Shown one piece after another: positions 29,661-35,849 of a stretch of DNA of 35,849 nt. The translations under genes and the position numbers were made by a program. Source of the DNA: a bacterium (lineage in GTDB: Bacteria > Fidelibacterota > Marinisomatia > Marinisomatales > UBA1611); contig JABGWJ010000166.1 in the NCBI GenBank assembly GCA_018645565.1, positions 1 through 35,849 on the forward strand, in the 5' to 3' direction. Numbering within the stretch: the first letter of the stretch is position 1; every line of letters starts with the position of its first letter. The notes below the pieces were generated by a model. The model made no database searches, was not told the origin of the DNA, and saw nothing but the letters and a program-made list of their open reading frames with translations.

Positions 29661-30370
29661 AAAGGAGCATCAAGTTGCTCTAATGCAACTTTTGCTGCTA
29701 TCTGCTCTGCAGATTTTTTATCAAGTCCCATACCCGTTGGAAAGCATCGGTCATCAATTTTCACCTCAATTTCAAATGTTTTTGAGTGATCTGGTCCTGA
29801 AATGTCCTTAACATTAAAAGACGGGCTACCAATGTCCTTTATGTGGCAATATTCTATTAGTTTTCCTTTATAATTGGTAGACTTCCATGCCTCAGTTCTA
29901 TGAGCCCATATGGTATCTAGAATTAAATTTCTGCAAGGAGAGATTCCTCCATCTAAATATATCGCACCAACTATAGCTTCAAAGAGATTTGCTTGCTGTT
30001 TCTCTGCTATTTTTTCAATTTTCATATCAACACTTGACTCAATAACAATATGGTCAATAAGGTCGAGCATTTTACTTATTTGTGCTAAAAATGATTTTCG
30101 TACCAGTGAAGCTCTTTTTTGGGTAAGAAGTCCTTCATCACCCTCTGGGAATTCTCTCATTAATTCTCGACTAATTATAATGTCGATTACAGTGTCGCCT
30201 AAAAATTCTAATCTTTCATAGTTTTTTCTTGGAGAAGCAGTAATACTTTTGTGCGTAAATGCTTGAACTAAATATTCACGATTGTGGAAGAGGTAATTTA
30301 TTTTTTTTTCAACAGGAGATAGGTGGTCGTCTGATTTTAGTATATTTTTTAATTTATATAATAAACTCAA
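29657..30370 (-). CDS. rnc: Ribonuclease III
   Basis: Double-strand-specific endoribonuclease for rRNA and mRNA processing, 237 residues. The signature ERLEFLGDTVID has Glu55 and Asp59 as key acidic residues, and the second acidic cluster is in ANLFEAIVGAIYLD. A double-stranded RNA-binding domain occupies about residues 165-235, ending KKSAEQIAAKVALEQL. Its start overlaps the fabF stop by 4 nt; rnc following the fab genes is a common bacterial order. Confidence 0.95.
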   Translation of the reverse strand: MSLLYKLKNILKSDDHLSPVEKKINYLFHNREYLVQAFTHKSITASPRKNYERLEFLGDTVIDIIISRELMREFPEGDEGLLTQKRASLVRKSFLAQISKMLDLIDHIVIESSVDMKIEKIAEKQQANLFEAIVGAIYLDGGISPCRNLILDTIWAHRTEAWKSTNYKGKLIEYCHIKDIGSPSFNVKDISGPDHSKTFEIEVKIDDRCFPTGMGLDKKSAEQIAAKVALEQLDAPF

Positions 30371-31605
30371 TTATATTTCCTGAAACAAAGCACAGCATTA
30401 TGTCCGCCAAACCCAAATGTATTTGATAAAGCTGCATTGATTTTATGAGCAACTGATCTATTTGGAGTATAGTCCAAAGTACACTCAGGGTCTGGGTTGT
30501 TGTAATTTATGGTTGGAGCTATTCTTTCATTCATTATTGATTTAACTGTGGCTACAGCCTCTAGTCCACCAGCTGCTCCTAGTAGATGGCCAGTCATAGA
30601 CTTTGTAGAACTAACTTTTAATTTTGAAAGACTGTCTTTAAATAAGTTTCCAATGGCTTTTGATTCATTTTTATCATTAAATGGAGTTGATGTTCCATGT
30701 GCATTTATATAATCAATATCAGCAGATGAAATACTTGAGTCTTCTAGAGCTCTATTCATTGCTTTAAAAGCTCCAAGGCCCTCAGGAGCTGGTTGCGTAA
30801 TGTGGAATGCATCGTCTGAAGATCCATAGCCAGCTATTTCAGCTAAAATAGGAGCACCTCTCTTAATAGCATGTTCTTCTGATTCAATTACTAACATTCC
30901 TGCACCTTCACTTAATACAAACCCATCTCTATTAGCATCAAAAGGTCTGCTGGCTGCGATAGGGACTTCACAGTTTTGTGAAAGCGCCCTCATATTAGCA
31001 AATCCTGCAATAGTAAGTGGCGTAATGCTAGCTTCCGTTCCTCCTGTGAGCATAATGTCTGCATCACCATATCTAATCAATCTTAAAGCAATACCTATTG
31101 CGTCATTTGAAGAAGCGCATGCTGAAATAACAGTTTGACTAGGACCACGGAAACCAAACCTCATTGAAACATGGCCACCGGCAATATTTGGAATCATTTT
31201 TGCAACAAATTGTGGAGAAACCCTCCTAGCACCCTTGCTCTTAATGATGTCGTGTTCATGCTCTAATGTCTGTATTCCTCCGATTCCACTACCAATTATT
31301 ACACCGGCACGGTCAAGGTCTATTGTTTCAAGGTTAATATTTGAAGATTTAATCGCTTCATCAGATGCTACTAATGCAAAAGTAGAAAATGGATCCAATT
31401 TCCGTATTTCTTTGGCATCTAAAGTTTGCTCAGGATTAAAATCCTTTAGTTCACCTGCTATTGATACCCTATGATTTGATGCATCAAAATAGGTAATAGG
31501 AGCGATTCCGCTAGTACCAGATTCAATTGCAGACCAAAAATGATCTACAGAGTTTCCATTCGGAGCTAAAGCACCTAAACCTGTAACAACTACTTTCTTT
31601 TGCAT
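30367..31605 (-). CDS. fabF: 3-oxoacyl-ACP synthase II
   Basis: Elongating beta-ketoacyl-ACP synthase of type II fatty acid synthesis, 412 residues. The catalytic triad sits at the same numbers as in E. coli: Cys163 (SACASS), His303 (NAHGTSTP) and His340 (GHLLGAAGG). A ribosome site (AGGGT) precedes the ATG, 15 nt after acpP. It is a member of the fabH-fabD-fabG-acpP-fabF-rnc run. Confidence 0.97.
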   Translation of the reverse strand: MQKKVVVTGLGALAPNGNSVDHFWSAIESGTSGIAPITYFDASNHRVSIAGELKDFNPEQTLDAKEIRKLDPFSTFALVASDEAIKSSNINLETIDLDRAGVIIGSGIGGIQTLEHEHDIIKSKGARRVSPQFVAKMIPNIAGGHVSMRFGFRGPSQTVISACASSNDAIGIALRLIRYGDADIMLTGGTEASITPLTIAGFANMRALSQNCEVPIAASRPFDANRDGFVLSEGAGMLVIESEEHAIKRGAPILAEIAGYGSSDDAFHITQPAPEGLGAFKAMNRALEDSSISSADIDYINAHGTSTPFNDKNESKAIGNLFKDSLSKLKVSSTKSMTGHLLGAAGGLEAVATVKSIMNERIAPTINYNNPDPECTLDYTPNRSVAHKINAALSNTFGFGGHNAVLCFRKYN

Positions 31606-31620
31606 TTTTACCCTATAATG

Positions 31621-31851
31621 TTATTTGTGCTCGTCAATGTACTTAACTGCGCTATTAACTGTAGTAATGTTTTCTGCATCTTCATCTGGGATTTCAATTC
31701 CAAACTCTTCTTCAAATTCCATGATTAATTCTACAGTATCAAGTGAGTCAGCTCCAAGGTCATTCACAAAATGTGCTTTTTCAGTTATTGCTGCTTCATC
31801 AACGCCAAGTTTATCAATTACAACTTCTTTTACTTTATCAAATGTTGACAT
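31621..31851 (-). CDS. acpP: Acyl carrier protein
   Basis: 76-residue acidic carrier. The phosphopantetheine site is Ser36 in the [18 protein letters not shown] motif. It has a strong Shine-Dalgarno (AAAGGAG) 8 nt before the ATG, fitting the high expression expected of ACP. It lies between fabG and fabF as in many bacteria. Confidence 0.98.
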   Translation of the reverse strand: MSTFDKVKEVVIDKLGVDEAAITEKAHFVNDLGADSLDTVELIMEFEEEFGIEIPDEDAENITTVNSAVKYIDEHK

Positions 31852-31867
31852 TTGGTTTCTCCTTTTG

Positions 31868-32617
31868 TTAGTTAATTATTCTTCCGCCATCTACGGTAAT
31901 GGTTTGGCCAGTGATATATTCCGCTTCATCAGAAGCTAGAAATATTACTGCATTTGCTATATCTTTAGATTGTCCAATTTTACCAGCAGGGATCTGTGAT
32001 AAAAATTTATTTTTAACTTCAGTGCTTAACTGATCTGTCATAGATGTCTCAATCCATCCTGGAGCTACACAATTAGCTGTTATTCCTCTTGATGCAACTT
32101 CTTTTGCTATTGATTTAGTCAGTCCAATTAAACCTGATTTTGAGGCTGCATAATTGGCTTGTCCAGCATTACCAGTTATTCCAACAATAGAAGTTATATT
32201 AATAATTCTTCCAAATTTTTTCTTCATCATATGTTTTATAACTGACCGAATGCATGTAAAGGATCCTTTTAAATTAATGTTTAAAACATCATCCCATTGA
32301 TCATCTGACATGCGCATTAATAGGTTATCTTTAGTAATACCTGCATTATTAACGAGGATATCTATTGAGCCATATTCTTTAACAATGTTTAGAATAATAG
32401 ATTTAAAGTCATCATTGTTAGATATATCGCACGAGAATGCAGTGGCTTTACCACCATTTTCTGTTATTTTTTTAATCGTGGTATCTAGCGCCTCTTTATT
32501 CCGAGCTAAGCAAAATACAGTTGCTCCCGATTTTGCCATTTCTATTGCAATAGTTTCTCCAATGCCTTGAGATGCTCCAGTTACTAGTGCTGTTTTATTG
32601 CTTAGATCAAATCTCAT
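31868..32617 (-). CDS. fabG: 3-oxoacyl-ACP reductase
   Basis: NADPH-dependent SDR that reduces beta-ketoacyl-ACP, 249 residues from the ATG at 32617. TGASQGIG is at 13-20, NNAG at 90-93, with Ser143, Tyr156 and Lys160 catalytic. A longer frame starts at a TTG at 32644 (258 residues). I prefer the internal ATG because the extra nine residues are not part of the fold and AAGGA lies about 11 nt before this ATG. With this start it overlaps the fabD stop by 11 nt. Confidence 0.95.
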   Translation of the reverse strand: MRFDLSNKTALVTGASQGIGETIAIEMAKSGATVFCLARNKEALDTTIKKITENGGKATAFSCDISNNDDFKSIILNIVKEYGSIDILVNNAGITKDNLLMRMSDDQWDDVLNINLKGSFTCIRSVIKHMMKKKFGRIINITSIVGITGNAGQANYAASKSGLIGLTKSIAKEVASRGITANCVAPGWIETSMTDQLSTEVKNKFLSQIPAGKIGQSKDIANAVIFLASDEAEYITGQTITVDGGRIIN

Positions 32618-33527
32618 ATGATGTAAATTCCTTGTACAATTCAATATTCTTGGTATTTAGATCTTTATTTATTTTTTTATTTAGTCCTTTAAGGACTTTT
32701 CCAGGGCCGATTTCAGTAAAAAGAGAAAAGCCGTTATTAATCATATTATTTATTGAGTCAAACCAAAGAACGGGGTTTTCAAGTTGACTGATTAATGATT
32801 GCTTTATATTTAATCCATTCATAGTTGGCTCTGCGCTAAAATTTGAATAAAGTGGAATATTAATATCCGAAATTTGAATAGAATCTAACTTATCGGCAAG
32901 TTCTTCTCTTGCTGGTTGCATAAGGGGTGAATGAAAGGCTCCACTGACATTTAATGGAATCGCCATTCTAGCACCATGCTCTTTTGCAATATCAGTAAAA
33001 TTTTGAACTGCTTTGATATTACCAGAAATGACTATTTGATTTTCCGTATTATGATTTGCTGCAACAACAATTTGATTAGTGCTTATTTCTTGAGCTAGAG
33101 TGGTAACACTTTCTAAATCCATACCTATAATTGCTGCCATAGTACCAGGGTTATCTTGTCCAGCTTTAGCCATGCTTTCTGAACGTATTTTGACTAGTTC
33201 GAGCCCTGTTTTGAAATCAATTCCTTGTGCAGATACAAGTGCGCTATATTCTCCTAGACTGTGACCAGCGACACCATCTGGTTTAAAACCTTTTTTTATG
33301 AGAAGTTCACTAATAATTGTACTAACTATAAAAATTGCCGGTTGGGTATGTTTTGTTAATCTTAATTCTTCATCAGGACCATTGAAAATAATATTTTGAA
33401 TATCTATACCTAAAGTATCATTGGCTATATCAAAATATTTCTTTCCAAGCTCGGTTTTTTCATAAAAATCTTTTCCCATCCCAACTTTTTGAGATGCTTG
33501 ACCAGGGAAGAGCCAACCTTTTTTCAA
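32607..33527 (-). CDS. fabD: Malonyl-CoA:ACP transacylase
   Basis: Loads malonyl groups onto ACP. 306 residues. Nucleophile Ser90 in GHSLGEYSAL, Arg115, and catalytic His199 in AFHSPLM; the oxyanion segment FPGQASQ is at 7-14. The stop is TGA and lies inside the fabG start region. The start overlaps fabH by 4 nt. Confidence 0.97.
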   Translation of the reverse strand: MKKGWLFPGQASQKVGMGKDFYEKTELGKKYFDIANDTLGIDIQNIIFNGPDEELRLTKHTQPAIFIVSTIISELLIKKGFKPDGVAGHSLGEYSALVSAQGIDFKTGLELVKIRSESMAKAGQDNPGTMAAIIGMDLESVTTLAQEISTNQIVVAANHNTENQIVISGNIKAVQNFTDIAKEHGARMAIPLNVSGAFHSPLMQPAREELADKLDSIQISDINIPLYSNFSAEPTMNGLNIKQSLISQLENPVLWFDSINNMINNGFSLFTEIGPGKVLKGLNKKINKDLNTKNIELYKEFTSYEI

Positions 33528-34513
33528 TTTTTAGAATTCCATTTTATTAAAATGCTTCCCCAAGTAAAACCAGAACCAAATGCAGATAATAAGACATAGT
33601 CTCCATCTGAAATTAGATTTTTTTCTACTGCTTCATTTAGAGCAATTGGTATTGTACCGGCCGTTGTATTACCATACTTATCTATATTAATCATTACTTT
33701 ATCTTTAGGAATACCACAACGTTCTCCAGTTGCTTCTATAATTCGCTTATTTGCTTGGTGGGGAATAAATAAATCAACATCTGTGCCACTTAAACCATTT
33801 TCTTTAAGCAACTGAGTAGAAACATCTGACATCTTTCTTATAGCAAATTTGAAAACTTTTTTACCATCTTGTTTTATATAGTGTTGTCTTTGATTAATCG
33901 TATCGATTGATGCTGGGAATTTACTTCCACCTGCTAAGACATTAAGGCTCTCAGCGCCAGAGCCATCAGTTTTTAAAATAGATCCTAAAATACCTGAATT
34001 TGATTTAGAAGCTTCAAGAATGACGCCACCAGCACCATCACCGAAAATTATACAGGTCTCTCTATCTTTAAAGTCTAATATTGATGTCATAGTGTCTACA
34101 CCTATAACCATAATATATTTATATTTTCCTGACTCAATAAATCTAGCGCCTGTTTCCAACGAATATAAAAACCCGCTGCATGCAGCACTTAAATCAAACG
34201 CCCATGCATTTTTAGCTTTAATATTATTTTGAACAATTGCTGCAGTTGATGGAGTAGGATGGTCAGGTGTAACTGTTCCAATAATTATAACATCAATTTC
34301 ATTTGGACTAATGCCTCTTTTTTGCAAAAGTGACTTAGCAACTTCAGTGGACATATCAGAAGAAGCTTCTCCTTCATTAACTACATGTCTTTGTTTAATG
34401 CCTACACGGCTTTGTATCCACTCATCAGAAGTATCGACAAATTTTTCAAGTTCAGAATTTGTTAAAACTTTTTCTGGTACATAGTGAGCCGTTGATGTAA
34501 TGGTCGCCTTCAA
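33524..34513 (-). CDS. fabH: 3-oxoacyl-ACP synthase III
   Basis: Starter condensing enzyme, joining acyl-CoA to malonyl-ACP. 329 residues with catalytic Cys112 (SAACSGFLY), His252 (PHQANKRI) and Asn282 (KYGNTTAG), in normal FabH positions. It is the first fab gene of the run, 70 nt after rpmF. plsX, which usually sits between rpmF and fabH, is absent here. Confidence 0.97.
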   Translation of the reverse strand: MKATITSTAHYVPEKVLTNSELEKFVDTSDEWIQSRVGIKQRHVVNEGEASSDMSTEVAKSLLQKRGISPNEIDVIIIGTVTPDHPTPSTAAIVQNNIKAKNAWAFDLSAACSGFLYSLETGARFIESGKYKYIMVIGVDTMTSILDFKDRETCIIFGDGAGGVILEASKSNSGILGSILKTDGSGAESLNVLAGGSKFPASIDTINQRQHYIKQDGKKVFKFAIRKMSDVSTQLLKENGLSGTDVDLFIPHQANKRIIEATGERCGIPKDKVMINIDKYGNTTAGTIPIALNEAVEKNLISDGDYVLLSAFGSGFTWGSILIKWNSKN

Positions 34514-34583
34514 AATAATATGATTATATTAGAAAATTTAAGTTCGTGATATTATTAAAATGCAATCGAGCACTGTTTGATAT

Positions 34584-34760
34584 CTAAGAAGAAGAAATTA
34601 CAGGCCTACCTCTGTAATATCCGCAACTTGGGCAAGCTCTGTGCGGCATTTTTGTAGCATTGCATTGAGGACAGGTAGTGGTAGAAACCAAACCTGATTT
34701 GTAATGAGTTCTTCTTTTTTTACTTCTTGACTTTGATTGTCTTCGTTTAGGCAATGCCAT
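34584..34760 (-). CDS. rpmF: 50S ribosomal protein L32
   Basis: 58 residues: basic N-terminus MALPKRRQSKSRSKKRR, then a zinc ribbon with Cys30-x2-Cys33 and Cys43-x2-Cys46, and a tail GYYRGRPVI. This is the zinc-binding form of L32. A strong ribosome site (TAGGAGAG) lies just before the ATG. It sits 30 nt after yceD, the standard neighbour. Confidence 0.96.
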   Translation of the reverse strand: MALPKRRQSKSRSKKRRTHYKSGLVSTTTCPQCNATKMPHRACPSCGYYRGRPVISSS

Positions 34761-34790
34761 GATTTCTCTCCTAGAGTAAATTTTACTTAA

Positions 34791-35240
34791 TTAATCTTCG
34801 CATGAACAAGGTTCGTTGTTTAGGTTTATACCACAGTCTAGGCAAATACCTTTACAATTATTAGAGCATAATTTTTTGAATGGAACTTCCAAAAATAATA
34901 TTTCAAGTAATGTATCCTTTAAATTAACTCTATCTGCTTTATCAGACCAATAAAGGACATCATAATTATCAATGATGTTATCATTTTTTTGATTTGATAT
35001 CAGAAAAGTTATTTTAATTTTATCATTAAGAACATATTCTTGGAGACATCTATCACAACAATTAACAATATTATTGAAAATAAACCCTGAAATTTTAAAA
35101 CCATGTTTTGAGGTCTTAGAACTTAGTTCACATGTTAACTTATTATTCTTAAAAACTAAATTATTATCTGTCGTTTTTAACTCTATTTCAAAAAGCTTGT
35201 TTTTAAATCCGGTTAACAAATCCGAACGTAAAACTATCAT
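34791..35240 (-). CDS. YceD/DUF177 family protein (23S rRNA accumulation)
   Basis: 149 residues. The DUF177 pattern is present: a CDRC pair (Cys62-x2-Cys65), a central FLEVPFKKLC segment, and the C-terminal CKGICLDCGINLNNEPCSC. Immediate linkage to rpmF is the classic arrangement. In E. coli and plants the family is needed for 23S rRNA accumulation. It is first in the run leading into the fab genes. Confidence 0.92.
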   Translation of the reverse strand: MIVLRSDLLTGFKNKLFEIELKTTDNNLVFKNNKLTCELSSKTSKHGFKISGFIFNNIVNCCDRCLQEYVLNDKIKITFLISNQKNDNIIDNYDVLYWSDKADRVNLKDTLLEILFLEVPFKKLCSNNCKGICLDCGINLNNEPCSCED

Positions 35241-35300
35241 ACAGCTCTAAAATTACCTATCTTGAATAAGTATTACAAGTTGCAATCAAACAGAACGATG

Positions 35301-35840
35301 CTACTCTTCTTCACTAATTGAGTCAAGAATTTCTGCGCTTGAATTTTCAATTCTAGTTGAGTTTTTATCAATAATATGAGGATTGTCCAAGACGATGTTT
35401 TCATCATCATTTAACTTTTTAAAAATTATGAAAATGATTGTTTGTCCTACAGAAACAATGGAAAAACCGTAAGAAAGGACAGATAAGTATAAAAAAATAA
35501 AAGAAATAGATAGAATGAGACCAGCGATTGTCTCCAGAGATGTTATATAACCTCCATCTGTAGTATATTCTAATAAAGGTAGGCAAGATAAAATTATATT
35601 AAAAATTTCCGCAAACAAGCTAGTTAAAATATTTACAAAAACTGATACTAAGTTTTGAAAGCTCCAAGCATCAGTCAAAAATGTTATTTCATATAGCGGA
35701 GCGTTAGCTAAAATAAAATCTAGATTTAATACTGACAACGCATAGCTCATAACATTTGAGTAGCTTGAACCCATAACCTGTTCAAATAATAAATTTAAAA
35801 GATTAAAACCAAGTTGACAGAACCAGGATAATAATTTCAT
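35301..35840 (-). CDS. Hypothetical membrane protein, possibly 5'-truncated by the window edge
   Basis: 179 residues from the ATG at 35840. Several hydrophobic segments (about 1-25, 60-95 and 105-145) indicate an integral membrane protein. A polar, acidic tail from about 150 ends in EILDSISEEE. No family recognised. No in-frame stop lies between the ATG and the window end, so the true start could be further upstream. It runs in the same direction as yceD, 60 nt before it. Confidence 0.55.
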   Translation of the reverse strand: MKLLSWFCQLGFNLLNLLFEQVMGSSYSNVMSYALSVLNLDFILANAPLYEITFLTDAWSFQNLVSVFVNILTSLFAEIFNIILSCLPLLEYTTDGGYITSLETIAGLILSISFIFLYLSVLSYGFSIVSVGQTIIFIIFKKLNDDENIVLDNPHIIDKNSTRIENSSAEILDSISEEE

Positions 35841-35849
35841 TGATAAAAT

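Noticed and set aside
32618-32644. Nine-residue N-terminal extension of fabG from a TTG codon
   Set aside because: The extension lies within fabD coding sequence, adds nothing to the SDR fold, and the ATG at 32617 has a ribosome site.

Overview
The window is an AT-rich bacterial chromosome segment. Its makeup suggests a marine member of the Fibrobacterota-Chlorobi-Bacteroidota neighbourhood, most likely Marinimicrobia (SAR406). The reasons are a C-terminal type IX secretion sorting domain opening with YPNPFNP, Cys-rich DECGNCVGG-type repeats joined to a Fibrobacter-type paralogous (FISUMP) domain, a DUF5916 barrel protein, and several exported proteins of unknown family. The taxonomy is an inference from protein style, not a computed placement. 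TGA acts as a normal stop in several genes (gltX, glnS, the FISUMP gene, fabD).

Layout. 1-2600: the 3' part of tRNA-Ser(GGA), an M3 metallopeptidase, a 46-residue membrane peptide and tRNA-Ser(TGA). 2644-5714: gltX and glnS, overlapping by 4 nt. 5776-11224: an envelope cluster with a TolB-like protein, a TlpA-like thioredoxin, an outer-membrane barrel and a large secreted thioredoxin-fold protein. The reading frame of that last gene crosses one in-frame TGA at 9923-9925. 11254-12998: two lipoprotein genes on the minus strand, convergent with it. 13132-18518: tRNA-Arg(ACG), an unknown exported protein, a GH63 glucosidase strikingly like E. coli YgjK, and a divergent tetR/SDR pair. 18530-29660: prmA (minus), then a long plus-strand series of murQ, a Ste24-type protease, a DUF5916 barrel, a MazG-like pyrophosphohydrolase, an exported DA1-like zinc protein, phosphomanno/glucomutase, prenyl synthase, phosphoglucose/phosphomannose isomerase and a bifunctional-nuclease-family protein. 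29657-35240 (minus): the fatty-acid and ribosomal cluster yceD, rpmF, fabH, fabD, fabG, acpP, fabF, rnc, which lacks plsX. An unknown membrane protein lies at the right edge.

The main discovery is at 9743-11224, which reads best as one selenoprotein gene. The TGA falls exactly on the first cysteine of a thioredoxin CxxC motif (W-Sec-P-S-C). It is followed at the right distance by a hairpin closely resembling the E. coli fdhF SECIS element. The protein would be exported and surface-anchored: signal peptide, Sec-thioredoxin fold, thrombospondin-3-type calcium repeats, dockerin-like repeats and a type IX sorting domain. The selenocysteine machinery (selA, selB, selC, selD) is not in the window.

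No gene-free stretch exceeds about 300 bases. The largest gaps are 2352-2494, 13206-13375 and 21588-21814; they are AT-rich and I see nothing definite in them. No CRISPR array, insertion sequence or prophage was seen.
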